NCBI GenBank assembly: GCA_040398845.1
Contig: JBBATH010000005.1
Span: forward strand, 62,001 to 126,000
Direction: 5' to 3'
DNA length: 64,000 nt
Source of the DNA: WLND01 sp040398845
GTDB lineage: Bacteria > Actinomycetota > Actinomycetes > S36-B12
This document shows positions 1 through 7,796 of this stretch, one piece after another (the stretch's first letter is position 1; every line of letters begins with the position of its first letter). The notes under the pieces were generated by a model that ran no database searches, was not told the DNA's origin, and was given only the letters and a program-made list of their open reading frames with translations. The position numbers were made by a program, and so were the translations under genes.

Positions 1-1
1 C

Positions 2-298
2 TCGATCGGGGCGATGCTCGCCAGTCTCGACAACGCGGGTGTGCAGATCCTGCAGAATGCCCGTGCAGTCGAGATTCATGTGGATCGAGTGGACTTCGCA
101 CACTCATACAGTGGGCGCCGATTCACCCTCGACGGCATCGACTCGGTCGTCCTCGTGACCGGGGGCGTCGGCAATGACGCGCTTTATCGCGCGGTGCTAC
201 CGCACCACCCACGAGTGCACCTGCTCGGTGACGCCTTCGCTCCACGACGGATGACGTTCGCCACCAGGCAGGCCTTCGAACTCGCGATGCTGCTCTAG
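2..298 (+). CDS. C-terminal end of an FAD-dependent oxidoreductase (5' end outside window)
   Basis: This frame is open from the left edge and encodes the last 98 or so residues of a protein. It shows a dinucleotide-fold strand (VVLVTGG) and, near the C-terminus, LLGDAFAPRR followed by a helix with AFELA. That GD-x3-PRR pattern is typical of the C-terminal FAD/NAD-binding part of 2,4-dienoyl-CoA reductase/old-yellow-enzyme fusion flavoproteins, where the Asp contacts FAD. The family assignment is an inference from this short tail. The internal ATG at 14 is unlikely to be the start. The gene ends before the promoter of the toxin-antitoxin pair, so it belongs to a different transcription unit. 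Confidence 0.7.
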   Translation, partial: SIGAMLASLDNAGVQILQNARAVEIHVDRVDFAHSYSGRRFTLDGIDSVVLVTGGVGNDALYRAVLPHHPRVHLLGDAFAPRRMTFATRQAFELAMLL

Positions 299-350
299 GA
301 ACGCCCTGCCGAGGGAGTGAAGGGCTCGATTGGCTGCCCCCGACATGCGA

Positions 351-382
351 CCATAAAAGTGGACGATTGACCACTTTATTGG
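351..382. promoter_or_regulatory. 12-bp inverted repeat, probable autoregulatory operator of the MNT/HEPN pair
   Basis: CCATAAAAGTGG (351-362) and CCACTTTATTGG (371-382) form an inverted repeat with 10 of 12 positions paired and an 8-bp centre. The repeat overlaps the predicted -35 box. The first gene downstream has an N-terminal winged-helix region, so binding by that protein as a dimer is a reasonable inference. Confidence 0.55.
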
Positions 383-395
383 ATGGCTTGATAAG
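367..395 (+). promoter_or_regulatory. Probable sigma-70-type promoter of the MNT/HEPN pair
   Basis: TTGACC (367-372) and GATAAG (390-395) are separated by 17 bp. A strong ribosome binding site (AAAGGAG, 408-414) follows 7 bp before the ATG at 422. The -10 match is only moderate. Confidence 0.45.
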
Positions 396-421
396 GTTGC
401 CGCAGGGAAAGGAGTTTCATC

Positions 422-1063
422 ATGGATCTTGCAAGCCCCATAAGTTCCGTCATTCCGAATGCGTACGGACCCGTCCTCACGGCCCTCGTGCGTGCAGGGA
501 TCCCGCTAAGCGGACGCCAATTGGCTTCGCTTGTAGAGGGACAGGTCGGTCGGTCCCGCGTGAACTCGGTCCTTGGTGAGCTGGCCGCCAGCGGTCTGGT
601 CTTGCGAGTGCCACACCCACCAACGGTGCTCTACCAACTCAACCGCGAGCATGTGGCGGCACCATTCATTGAAGGACTCGCCAACCTGCGCCACCTACTG
701 CTGGACCGGATTCGGTGCGAGGCGGAAGCATGGTCGCGTCCTGCTGCCGCCGTGTGGCTCTTCGGGTCCGCCGCCCGAGGAGAGGGGTCCGCTGACAGCG
801 ACATCGACATCCTCGTCGTGCGGTTCAACAACCTCGGTGAGGATGAGCAGATGTGGCGCACCCAGCTTTCACAACTCGAGGAAAATGTCCGTCGTTGGTC
901 TGGCAACCCATGCGCCGTTCTCGAGTTGTCAATGGATGAGCTGAGTGTGAGCGTCGGCACCGGGCACAAACTCGTATCTGAGTTGCGTCGCGATGCTGTC
1001 CTTCTTTTTGGAGCCCACCCATCTACCACACTTCGTCAGCAGCGAGTCGCGGCGACTTCATGA
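422..1063 (+). CDS. MNT-family nucleotidyltransferase with N-terminal winged helix (putative antitoxin)
   Basis: This 213-residue protein has two parts. Residues ~15-75 resemble a winged-helix DNA-binding domain (LSGRQLASL, then a recognition-helix-like stretch and a wing ending in LYQLNRE). Residues 115-129 (GSAARGEGSADSDID) are the minimal nucleotidyltransferase signature, with the paired Asp residues that hold catalytic metal. MNT proteins paired with HEPN proteins act as antitoxins, in some systems by adenylylating the toxin (type VII toxin-antitoxin). The stop overlaps the next start as ATGA, so the two genes are translationally coupled. The extra DNA-binding domain suggests that this antitoxin also represses its own promoter at 351-395. 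The ATG is supported by AAAGGAG 7 bp upstream. Confidence 0.85.
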   Translation: MDLASPISSVIPNAYGPVLTALVRAGIPLSGRQLASLVEGQVGRSRVNSVLGELAASGLVLRVPHPPTVLYQLNREHVAAPFIEGLANLRHLLLDRIRCEAEAWSRPAAAVWLFGSAARGEGSADSDIDILVVRFNNLGEDEQMWRTQLSQLEENVRRWSGNPCAVLELSMDELSVSVGTGHKLVSELRRDAVLLFGAHPSTTLRQQRVAATS

Positions 1064-1446
1064 CCAGAAAGGACGAGGCCCGTCCACACTTGGAGAAGGC
1101 ACAGGAATACCTGGACGCCGCGCGTCTGGTGCTTGAGTACGGCCACAACAACGCTGCATGCTCGCTCTCGGTGACAGCGGGGATCAACTCCAAGGATGTC
1201 GTCTGCATCCTTTCCACCGGCCGCACGGACAAGAGTGACAGCCACGACAAGGCGGTCGAAGACCTCAGCAAATCTGGCCCGGCTGGGGCCCATGCAGCGC
1301 CAACGCTCAAGAGGCTACTCACCAAGAAAACCAAGTCGCAGTACTCGGCACCGTCAGTAACTCAGTCCGACGCCGAGCAATGCGTAAAGCAGGCCGGGCG
1401 CCTCGTTGACGATGCCAAGGAACTCTTCAACTCGACGCCTCGCTAG
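1060..1446 (+). CDS. HEPN-domain protein (putative RNase toxin)
   Basis: This 128-residue, mostly helical protein follows the MNT gene with a 4-bp ATGA overlap. The family signature is seen as INSKDVVCIL followed by R55-x6-H62 (RTDKSDSH), the R-x4-6-H motif that forms the ribonuclease active site of HEPN proteins. The better known HepT toxins carry R-x4-H-x-Y, whose Tyr is adenylylated by the partner; here the residues after His are Asp-Lys, so that Tyr is absent. The protein is therefore probably from another HEPN branch, or is modified elsewhere. The toxin role is inferred from the pairing. Confidence 0.8.
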   Translation: MTRKDEARPHLEKAQEYLDAARLVLEYGHNNAACSLSVTAGINSKDVVCILSTGRTDKSDSHDKAVEDLSKSGPAGAHAAPTLKRLLTKKTKSQYSAPSVTQSDAEQCVKQAGRLVDDAKELFNSTPR

Positions 1447-1474
1447 TACGACCTACGACCGGGATTCGCTTTGC

Positions 1475-1558
1475 AGCCGAAAAGGCGGCTACCGCGAATG
1501 CAACTTCGCGGCAATAACCACAACGAAACAGGTGGGGCGGGCATTGTTCGCCCGCCCC
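1475..1558. terminator. Three consecutive hairpins between convergent genes
   Basis: The 126-bp gap between the HEPN gene and the converging swivelling-domain gene holds three hairpins: AGCCG/CGGCT (1475-1490), CCGCGAA/TTCGCGG (1492-1511) and a strong GGGGCGGGC/GCCCGCCCC stem with a 7-nt loop (1534-1558). None is followed by a long T-run, as is usual for actinobacterial terminators. The last is the best bidirectional terminator candidate. Confidence 0.6.
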
Positions 1559-1572
1559 TCCTCGCCTTCTGC

Positions 1573-3285
1573 CTAGACCGCGAGTACCTCGACCACACCC
1601 GTCGCGCCATTCACGCGCACAGTGTCGCCGGTCTTGAGGATGTTCGTGGCCCCGGGAATACCTCCCACGCAAGGGATGCCGAGTTCGCGGGCGACAATCA
1701 TCGCGTGCGAGCCCATTGAGCCCGTGTTCACGATGACACCGCTCGCGACCATGAACAGTGGAGTCCACGAAGGGTCGGTCTGCGGCGCGACGAGGATCTC
1801 ACCAGGCTGGAAGTCCGAGATGCTGTCGGTTCCGAGCACCACTCGCACCTTGCCTTCAACGATGCCCTGCGAAGCAGCGGCACCGGTGAGGGTGGTTCCA
1901 ACCGACGCGCGCTCGACCTGGGCGTCGCCCTTGCGAGGCAGTGACGAGATCGGCGGAATGCCGTTCGAGGTGTCGATGAACATCGGGACCTCAAGGTTCC
2001 ACAGCTCCTTCCAGGCAGCCTCGCGCTCGCGAATCGCAGCCTTGAGCGTGGGGGTGCCACCGAGCGCGAGGGCATCGAGTTCCTCATCGAGAGCGATGAA
2101 GATCTGCCTGGCGTGGTCGAGGACTCCATCTGCCTCAAGCCTGAAGCCCAGTTCGAGGAGCGCAATGCGCGCCTCGTTCATGATCTTCGTGCACGAGGAC
2201 TTGCCACTCTCACGCCAGCCGGCGAATCGGCGGGCCGAAGCGATGGCCCCGCGGAAGGCAGCCTCGGTCGCCGCATCCATGCCGGCCGTTGCCTCGGCCA
2301 TGGCACGGTCGGTCGCCCCGGCATGGGCAGCCTGCTTGGCGTGCGGGGAATCCTCGTCGCCAAGCTGACGCATTCGGTCGACGAGCGCGAGGGCGAGTGA
2401 GGGCTTCGACTCCCAAGAGTCGGTCCCCAGATCCCACTCGCTCGGTCCCCGGAAGCCGAACTCGGAGATGAAGGCACCGAACTCAGACCAGAACTGGCCG
2501 TGCGCACTCGGGTAGGCCGCCACAACTGCCGCGAGACCCTGATCAAACAGGGCCGTGGTCTTGGCATCGGCACGAAGTGTCCGCGACAGCGCCCAGAGGG
2601 CATAGGTCGGGGCTGCAGACTCGACCTCGCCGGCCTGTCCGAGAATCGCGACGAGCAGGTGAGCCTTGTCGCCCAGCATCATGCCGGCGACTGCCGGGCC
2701 GAGTGCCGCGTTCGAGGAGCCCATTTGCTCCGACCGCCAGGCGAGACGCTCGTAGGGCATGACCGAGCGGGCACGGGCGATGAGCGCGCGGTTGCTCAGG
2801 CCCTTGAGGTTCGGGCGCTCATTGCGGATCCGATCAGCGAGGATCTCGTCCTCTTCGACCTCGGGGAAATTCGTGGTGGTGAGAACCCAGCCCGAACGTG
2901 CAGGCGCCGCAGCCGACAGTGCCTCATTCGCATCCGCCTCGGAGGCGGCATGCGCCGGAGCACCGGGGGAATTGAAGAACATCTGGTCGATGAGCTCCCA
3001 GGTCATGCCCTTACGGATACCGAGGACGCGAACCGAGCTCTGGTTGATGTAAAGGTAGCCGTACAGGAAGCCGGCAACTGCCGACTCCTCGACCATCTCA
3101 TCGGCGGTGAAGCAGGCATCCTGGACATAGCCCGATGCCCAGCCCGGAAGGACCATCGGCTTCCAGCACATCGAGGCTCCGAGTGGGGTAATCGGCTCGG
3201 GCATGACGTCGGCGGCGTTCAGTCGGGTGAAGACGGGGAACCGCTTGCTCGGCTCGGTGTCAATGATCCAGGCCTTCTCGGTCAT
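1573..3285 (-). CDS. Phosphohistidine swivelling-domain protein (PEP-utilising mobile domain), paralogue A
   Basis: This 570-residue protein ends in a PEP-utilising-enzyme mobile domain: TDPSW, GSMGSHA, ARELGIPCVGG, then G-D-T-V-R-V-N-G near the C-terminus. His527 in GSHA is the expected phosphorylated residue. The first ~440 residues are helical and lack an ATP-grasp domain. Phenylphosphate synthase of anaerobic phenol degraders splits PEP-synthase modules in the same way, with a ~600-residue His-containing subunit and a separate ATP-binding subunit; that similarity is from family knowledge. No ATP-grasp partner lies in the window. The protein is clearly paralogous to the one at 5391-7127 (both open with DTE-x-S-x-RFP-x-x-TR-x-NA). 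I chose ATG at 3285 over the GTG before it, because GAGAGGAAG lies at a good distance. It is the last gene of the operon. Confidence 0.75.
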   Translation of the reverse strand: MTEKAWIIDTEPSKRFPVFTRLNAADVMPEPITPLGASMCWKPMVLPGWASGYVQDACFTADEMVEESAVAGFLYGYLYINQSSVRVLGIRKGMTWELIDQMFFNSPGAPAHAASEADANEALSAAAPARSGWVLTTTNFPEVEEDEILADRIRNERPNLKGLSNRALIARARSVMPYERLAWRSEQMGSSNAALGPAVAGMMLGDKAHLLVAILGQAGEVESAAPTYALWALSRTLRADAKTTALFDQGLAAVVAAYPSAHGQFWSEFGAFISEFGFRGPSEWDLGTDSWESKPSLALALVDRMRQLGDEDSPHAKQAAHAGATDRAMAEATAGMDAATEAAFRGAIASARRFAGWRESGKSSCTKIMNEARIALLELGFRLEADGVLDHARQIFIALDEELDALALGGTPTLKAAIREREAAWKELWNLEVPMFIDTSNGIPPISSLPRKGDAQVERASVGTTLTGAAASQGIVEGKVRVVLGTDSISDFQPGEILVAPQTDPSWTPLFMVASGVIVNTGSMGSHAMIVARELGIPCVGGIPGATNILKTGDTVRVNGATGVVEVLAV

Positions 3286-3420
3286 CACTCTTCCTCTCTT
3301 CGGCTGCGACGTGGCGCAGGGCGCGTGGGCAGGACCGCCCGATGCGCACCGTCAGTCTGCCATCACAGAGGGGTGACTGTCAGGGGATCTCACCGGTTAG
3401 TAGGCAAGATGTGCAGTAAG
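3286..3420. other. 135-bp spacer inside the swivelling-domain operon
   Basis: No gene is seen here. On the minus strand it ends with a good ribosome binding site (GAGAGGAAG) for the downstream gene. A weak inverted repeat around 3345-3387 (GTCAGTCTGCCATCA / GTGACTGTCAGG region) could be a secondary operator or processing site, but I cannot support a specific function. Confidence 0.3.
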
Positions 3421-4644
3421 TCAGCGGGATGCCACGCGATCCCCATGGGCCGACTCACCTCGAAGGATCCGATCGACCGTCTCGTGCACGTGCTGAACGC
3501 CCGGCTCATTGCGGCCGATGAGCATCTCCTTGTCTGCGAGGGAAGACAGCCCGTTCATGACCTCCGTCTGGGCGGTGTAGTCCTCGTCGCGGAACGCGGC
3601 ATAGAACCAGTCCGCAGTGCGCTCGGCCTCAAGAATCTCCTCCGGGGTCTGTGGGGCGTGTCTGAGCAGCACCGTCTGCCTCGTCATCGACTCCGCCCAC
3701 GAGTCCCCCGGAAGCATGATCGACACAACGGTCCGCTCACGCCACCCGCCGGCAATCGCCATCCCGGGGAAGATCCAGTAGACGAGCCCGAGTGCCTCGG
3801 CCGGTTCCCACTCCTCGCGAGGGGCGTCAAGGAATCGATCGATCGACTTGAGCGCGAAGACATGCCGCATGTGGGGGCCGTACGAATCGAAGGCAGCCAT
3901 GTTGCTGTAGTTGGTGAGCGCGACGGTGTTTGGGTGCAAGGAGGAGAAGTGGTAGCCCTCGAGGAATCCATCCACGGTCACCTTCCAGTTCGGCCCGGCC
4001 AACTCGCGGGTCGAGAAGTGGTGGCATTTCTCCAAGTCCAACTGCTCGAGCTGGGGTAGCGCGTCGCCCAGCCAGGCATCCAGATCCATCAGGAGACCAG
4101 GGGTGAGGCAGGCGAAGATGATGCCGGCCCGCTCATCGCATGCAAGTCGGACGAGGCTGTTCTCCTCGCGATCGACGGCTCCGAACGTCTCCTCCCCCGG
4201 CACCCCGGTCAGCTGTCCATCGGTGTCGTACGTCCAGGAGTGGTACGGGCAGCTAAAGCGCCGGGCGCTGCCGCAGCCCTGCGGCACGACCTTCATTGAC
4301 CGATGGCGGCAGACGTTGAGCATCGCGTTCACCGTTCCATCCGCAGCCCGGACGAGCACGATCTCGCGACCGACAACCCTCATCGCCTTGAAGTCTCCAA
4401 CGCTCGGCAACTCGGCGGAAGTCGCGACCGGCAGCGGGATCACCCGGAAGATCTCAGCGATCTCCCGCTCCCAGAGCCCTTGGTCGAGGTACTTGGCGAT
4501 CGGCTCACGCCGCTGCTCGGCGACCAAGTCGGTCGTGCCATTGCGCCGGTGCTCGACGAGCCTGGCCATGATGTCGAGGGCACTCTCGCGATCGACAGCC
4601 TCGAAGACGAGCGCTGCCTTGTACTCGGGAACTGCTTCGGTCAT
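3421..4644 (-). CDS. Rieske non-haem iron oxygenase, alpha-subunit type
   Basis: This 407-residue protein has an N-terminal Rieske domain with C112-x-H114 (CRHRS) and C132-x2-H135 (CPYH), which bind a [2Fe-2S] cluster. The C-terminal catalytic domain shows VDGFLEGYHFSSLH, with H232 and H237 as mononuclear iron ligands; an Asp ligand probably lies in the late FRDEDY segment. Such enzymes hydroxylate or demethylate aromatic or other hydrophobic substrates, using electrons from a ferredoxin and reductase that are not adjacent here. The closest candidate is the ferredoxin at 14238. The SnoaL-like gene at the head of the same operon shares the fold of ring-hydroxylase beta subunits. The start is supported by AAGGATC upstream. 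The substrate is unknown. Confidence 0.88.
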   Translation of the reverse strand: MTEAVPEYKAALVFEAVDRESALDIMARLVEHRRNGTTDLVAEQRREPIAKYLDQGLWEREIAEIFRVIPLPVATSAELPSVGDFKAMRVVGREIVLVRAADGTVNAMLNVCRHRSMKVVPQGCGSARRFSCPYHSWTYDTDGQLTGVPGEETFGAVDREENSLVRLACDERAGIIFACLTPGLLMDLDAWLGDALPQLEQLDLEKCHHFSTRELAGPNWKVTVDGFLEGYHFSSLHPNTVALTNYSNMAAFDSYGPHMRHVFALKSIDRFLDAPREEWEPAEALGLVYWIFPGMAIAGGWRERTVVSIMLPGDSWAESMTRQTVLLRHAPQTPEEILEAERTADWFYAAFRDEDYTAQTEVMNGLSSLADKEMLIGRNEPGVQHVHETVDRILRGESAHGDRVASR

Positions 4645-4680
4645 TCGGGGATCCTTCCAAGACGAAGAGGCTCTCGCGAA

Positions 4681-5394
4681 TCAATAGGTGAGCAGGTCCG
4701 CGCCTAGATGCTGGTGCTCATTGATGCTCCGAATGACCCTGATCTCATGATCAAGTGCGACGCGGCTGATCGCGGTATGGGTCGGGAGGAAGAACAGGTC
4801 ATCGTCGGTACCGAGCACCTCGCTGAGATAGGCATTGATGACTCCGCCATGCGCCACAATGACGATGTGGTTGCCCCGATGCGCATCGGCGAGGCCGTTG
4901 ATGGCGGCGAGGCTTCGTGCCCGGAACTCGGCGGCAGGCTCGCCGAACGGCATGAGATCCCAGCGGCGCTCAAGCCGGAATCTGCGCTGCCGCTCAATCC
5001 ACTCCGCTTCCGGAATGAGGTCGGCGGGATTCTCGTCGGCGCCGATGTCACGATATGACTCGATCTCGCGCAACTCATGCATCCGGACCGGCGCGAGGCC
5101 GTGCGGCTCGCCGATGGCCACTGCCGTATCGAAGGCCCTCGACAAGGTACTTGAGAATAGGACGTCGATCGGTTCATCCGCGAGCGCCCTCGAGACCGCA
5201 GCAGCCTGCTTTCTGCCAATGTCCGACAGATGGGGATCAACCCAGTCTCCGTGGGTGAAGACGTCGCTCACCGGATACTGCTGCTGGCCATGTCGGATAA
5301 GCGTGATGCGCGTCGCCGTGCGCGACCCGATGAGAAAGGGATCGCGCACGGAGAACGGCGGCTCCGACGAGGCCGGAGGGCTGATAACGGTCAT
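4681..5394 (-). CDS. Histidine phosphatase superfamily protein (phosphoglycerate-mutase-like)
   Basis: This 237-residue enzyme has the RHG motif at residues 34-36 (LIRHGQQQY), where His35 is transiently phosphorylated, plus Arg86 in SSTLSRAFDT, Glu110, and the second catalytic His182 in VIVAHGG. Family members hydrolyse phosphoesters or act as mutases. Its start codon overlaps the stop of the upstream swivelling-domain gene (ATGA), so the two are co-translated. Placed between two phosphohistidine-domain proteins, it may remove a phosphate put on a pathway intermediate; that is inference. The substrate cannot be read from the sequence. Confidence 0.85.
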   Translation of the reverse strand: MTVISPPASSEPPFSVRDPFLIGSRTATRITLIRHGQQQYPVSDVFTHGDWVDPHLSDIGRKQAAAVSRALADEPIDVLFSSTLSRAFDTAVAIGEPHGLAPVRMHELREIESYRDIGADENPADLIPEAEWIERQRRFRLERRWDLMPFGEPAAEFRARSLAAINGLADAHRGNHIVIVAHGGVINAYLSEVLGTDDDLFFLPTHTAISRVALDHEIRVIRSINEHQHLGADLLTY

Positions 5395-7127
5395 CCGGCG
5401 GATTCGACCACCGTTACTGTGCCGGTCGATCCGTTCAGCTCGACGAGGGTCCCGGTCGGCAACTTGTGGCTAGCGCCGAGGAGCGACACGACGCAGGGAA
5501 CGCCGATCTCGCGGCTCACGATCACCGCATGGCTGCCGGGCGCGCCGATCTCGCAGATTACCGCACTGGCGATCATGAACAGCGGCACCCATGAAGGGTC
5601 GGTCGTCGTGCAGACGAGGATCTCGCCCGGCTCAAGCTCACCGGCCTGCGAGAGATCGGAGATGACTCGCGTGCGCGCTGTCACGGCACCCGGCGATCCC
5701 GCCACCGCCTTGATTACCGTGCCGGGAGCCTCCGCTGCCCCGCCGCCCGCACCCTTCTTCGGCCATTCGCTGATCGGGGGGATCGGCTGGCCGTGCATGA
5801 CCACATATGGCGGATCGAGGTCTTTGAGCGTCGCAAAGTCCACTGAGCGCTGCGCGAGGGTCGTGCTCCACCCGGACTGATCCGCGAGGAACCCATCGAG
5901 CTCGGAGTCGAGGAGCATGAAGATGTCCATCGGATCCGCGATCGAACCGCGCTCGTGCATGCGTCGACCGAGCTCACGGAATGCCAGCTTGGGCTCATGG
6001 AACAGCTGCACCGCCGCGTTCTTGCCCGCCTCGCGCATGCGGTACGAGGTCTGCCCTGAGTTGATTCCGGCAGCGAGCATGCCAGCGGTCGCCTCGTCGC
6101 CGGCGACGAGCGCGCTGAGCTCTGCCTCGGCCGCGATTCGATTCGCTATTGACTGCTCGGACCGGATTGCGGGCGAGCTGCCGTCGTCCTGCTTTCGCAC
6201 CCGATCGATCATGTCGTATGCGAGGCTCGGATTGATCTGCCAGGTTTCGGCGCTTAGCTCCCACTCATTCACCCCGCGGTGGCCGAATTCACTGAGCAGC
6301 CCAGCGAAGGCCACATTGAATGACGCAGCCGCAGGCAACGCGGCGAGCCGCTCGTGGAGTCCGTCGACCCCTGCGTCGAAGGCAGTGCTGATCTCCGGGG
6401 ATCCATTCACCATCCGCGAAAGCTCCCAGATGCGCTCCGGAACGCCCGCGGAGGCGACCTCGCCAAGTGCGGCGAAGATCATCAGACCGAGCTCCGGCTT
6501 GCCCACGGCATCGGCAACCCCCTGGACGATGGCCGGTCCGACCGTTGCGCCAACGACCACCTGCGCATAGACATCCCAGGTGCGGTTCTGGCGCTTGGCC
6601 ATCGCGCGGCCATACGCGACAAGTTCCGCGTCACTTACCGATGCGAGGTCCGGCCTTGACGCCACCCCGGCTTTGACCTCGGCGAGGAACTCGTCGAGCA
6701 AGGGCACCTGGCTGTTGCCCAGGATTCCAGCGAACGTCGCGCCGAGTGCCGCTGAGCACTCCTCGTCATTGTCGCGCGGGTCCTCGACGTACTTCGGAAC
6801 CGCCGGGTTCTGGCCAAAGAAGCTCACATCGATCGCATCTGCTGTCAGGCCCGGCATGCGATGCCCAAAGACGCGGCCAACCGACACCTGATTGTAGAAA
6901 TAGCCGCCCCACGAACCGTAGGTCTCCGGCTGAGTCCAGAGGAACTCCTCCTCCTTGAAGGTCCCCAGGTGGATCCAGCCCCACGCGGTGCCAGGCACGA
7001 CGCCCTGCTCCCACGCCAACGACCAGTTGAGCGGGGTGAATGGATCAGGGCCCACCTCGTCCGCGTTTCCACGTGTGTAGATGGGAAAGCGCTCGGACTG
7101 CTCTGTGTCGGCGATCCAACGTTCCAT
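5391..7127 (-). CDS. Phosphohistidine swivelling-domain protein (PEP-utilising mobile domain), paralogue B
   Basis: This 578-residue paralogue of the protein at 1573-3285 has the same plan: an N-terminal segment with DTEQSERFPIYTRGNA, a long helical middle and a C-terminal mobile domain with TDPSWVPLFM, GAPGSHA (His533 expected to be phosphorylated) and SREIGVPCV. No ATP-grasp or PEP-binding TIM barrel is present, so the protein cannot be a complete PEP synthase. A longer reading from 7220 is possible, but ATG at 7127 has AAGGGAG upstream and aligns with the paralogue's start. It follows the SnoaL-like gene after 53 bp and overlaps the histidine phosphatase by 4 bp. Two copies in one operon might form a heteromer or act on successive intermediates (inference). 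Confidence 0.75.
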   Translation of the reverse strand: MERWIADTEQSERFPIYTRGNADEVGPDPFTPLNWSLAWEQGVVPGTAWGWIHLGTFKEEEFLWTQPETYGSWGGYFYNQVSVGRVFGHRMPGLTADAIDVSFFGQNPAVPKYVEDPRDNDEECSAALGATFAGILGNSQVPLLDEFLAEVKAGVASRPDLASVSDAELVAYGRAMAKRQNRTWDVYAQVVVGATVGPAIVQGVADAVGKPELGLMIFAALGEVASAGVPERIWELSRMVNGSPEISTAFDAGVDGLHERLAALPAAASFNVAFAGLLSEFGHRGVNEWELSAETWQINPSLAYDMIDRVRKQDDGSSPAIRSEQSIANRIAAEAELSALVAGDEATAGMLAAGINSGQTSYRMREAGKNAAVQLFHEPKLAFRELGRRMHERGSIADPMDIFMLLDSELDGFLADQSGWSTTLAQRSVDFATLKDLDPPYVVMHGQPIPPISEWPKKGAGGGAAEAPGTVIKAVAGSPGAVTARTRVISDLSQAGELEPGEILVCTTTDPSWVPLFMIASAVICEIGAPGSHAVIVSREIGVPCVVSLLGASHKLPTGTLVELNGSTGTVTVVESAG

Positions 7128-7180
7128 GGTGAACTCCCTTACTGAGGTAGAAGAGGTGCTGGTTACGGTGAGAGAAGGTG

Positions 7181-7627
7181 CTACGTGCGGACGATGACGG
7201 CGCGATCGCCCTCTTTCCACATTCGGTCGAGCCGACGATAGGCGAATTTCCAGCCGTCAGCAGTACGGACGACCCGGTCGGCGTACTCGGCACCGATGAA
7301 ATAGTGCTTGATCGGACCGGGGTTCGATTCACGGATGTGCTGCGAGATCAGGTAGGTGCGCACCTCGGCCACATCACCGTCAACCTCGATGAGACTCTTG
7401 GCCACTAGGTGCATTGTCGCGTCGAGGCTGCCGATCGCACCCTCGATCATCTCCCGGACTGCTTTCGCACTCTTGGGGTGGCCAAGACTCCCGGCGTCGT
7501 ACTCGCCATCGGCGGTGAAGAGGTTCTCCAGTTCGGCGAAGTCCTTGGTGTCGATTGCCCGGGAGTAGCGGACGAGGAGGTCGTCGATCTCCATCCGGTC
7601 GGAGATGGTCTGCAGGTCGAGCGGCAC
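7181..7627 (-). CDS. SnoaL/NTF2-like fold protein, first gene of the Rieske operon
   Basis: This 148-residue protein matches the SnoaL-like pattern: an N-terminal helix with ISDRMEIDDLLVRYSRAIDTKDF, a FTADGEYD strand, and a conserved barrel ending in GWKFAYRRLDRMW. Proteins of this fold act as small cyclases, isomerases, hydratases or as beta subunits of ring-hydroxylating oxygenases. The Rieske protein in the same operon makes the last role or an isomerase role plausible, but nothing in the sequence decides it. I chose GTG at 7627, 5 bp after AGGAG, rather than the ATG at 7684, which would add a proline-rich tail and extend nearly to the upstream inverted repeats. Confidence 0.75.
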   Translation of the reverse strand: MPLDLQTISDRMEIDDLLVRYSRAIDTKDFAELENLFTADGEYDAGSLGHPKSAKAVREMIEGAIGSLDATMHLVAKSLIEVDGDVAEVRTYLISQHIRESNPGPIKHYFIGAEYADRVVRTADGWKFAYRRLDRMWKEGDRAVIVRT

Positions 7628-7692
7628 GGGGGCTCCTGGGCTGAGTGGAGTACGCGGGTGGAATAAGCGGTTCGCAGATGGCACCAGACATG

Positions 7693-7723
7693 AAACTAGA
7701 CACCCTTGCTAGTTTATGCAAGG
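7693..7723. promoter_or_regulatory. Two interleaved inverted repeats in a divergent promoter region
   Basis: Between the divergent genes at 7627 and 7797 lie AAACTAG/CTAGTTT (7693-7699 and 7709-7715) and, overlapping it, CCTTGC/GCAAGG (7704-7709 and 7718-7723). Both are perfect. Interleaved palindromes of this spacing are typical binding sites of dimeric repressors such as TetR or MarR types. No regulator gene is adjacent. Confidence 0.5.
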
Positions 7724-7796
7724 ACTCTCTAGGAATTGCTCTAAGTTTGTGACACCCTAGACACCATTCGATTCACAGCATTTTGAGAGGAAAACC

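Noticed and set aside
2500..4059. Plus-strand open frame of 519 codons
   Set aside because: It runs antisense across the end of the Rieske gene, the spacer and the swivelling-domain gene. Its translation is Arg/Gly-rich with no domain, a typical shadow of GC-rich coding DNA.
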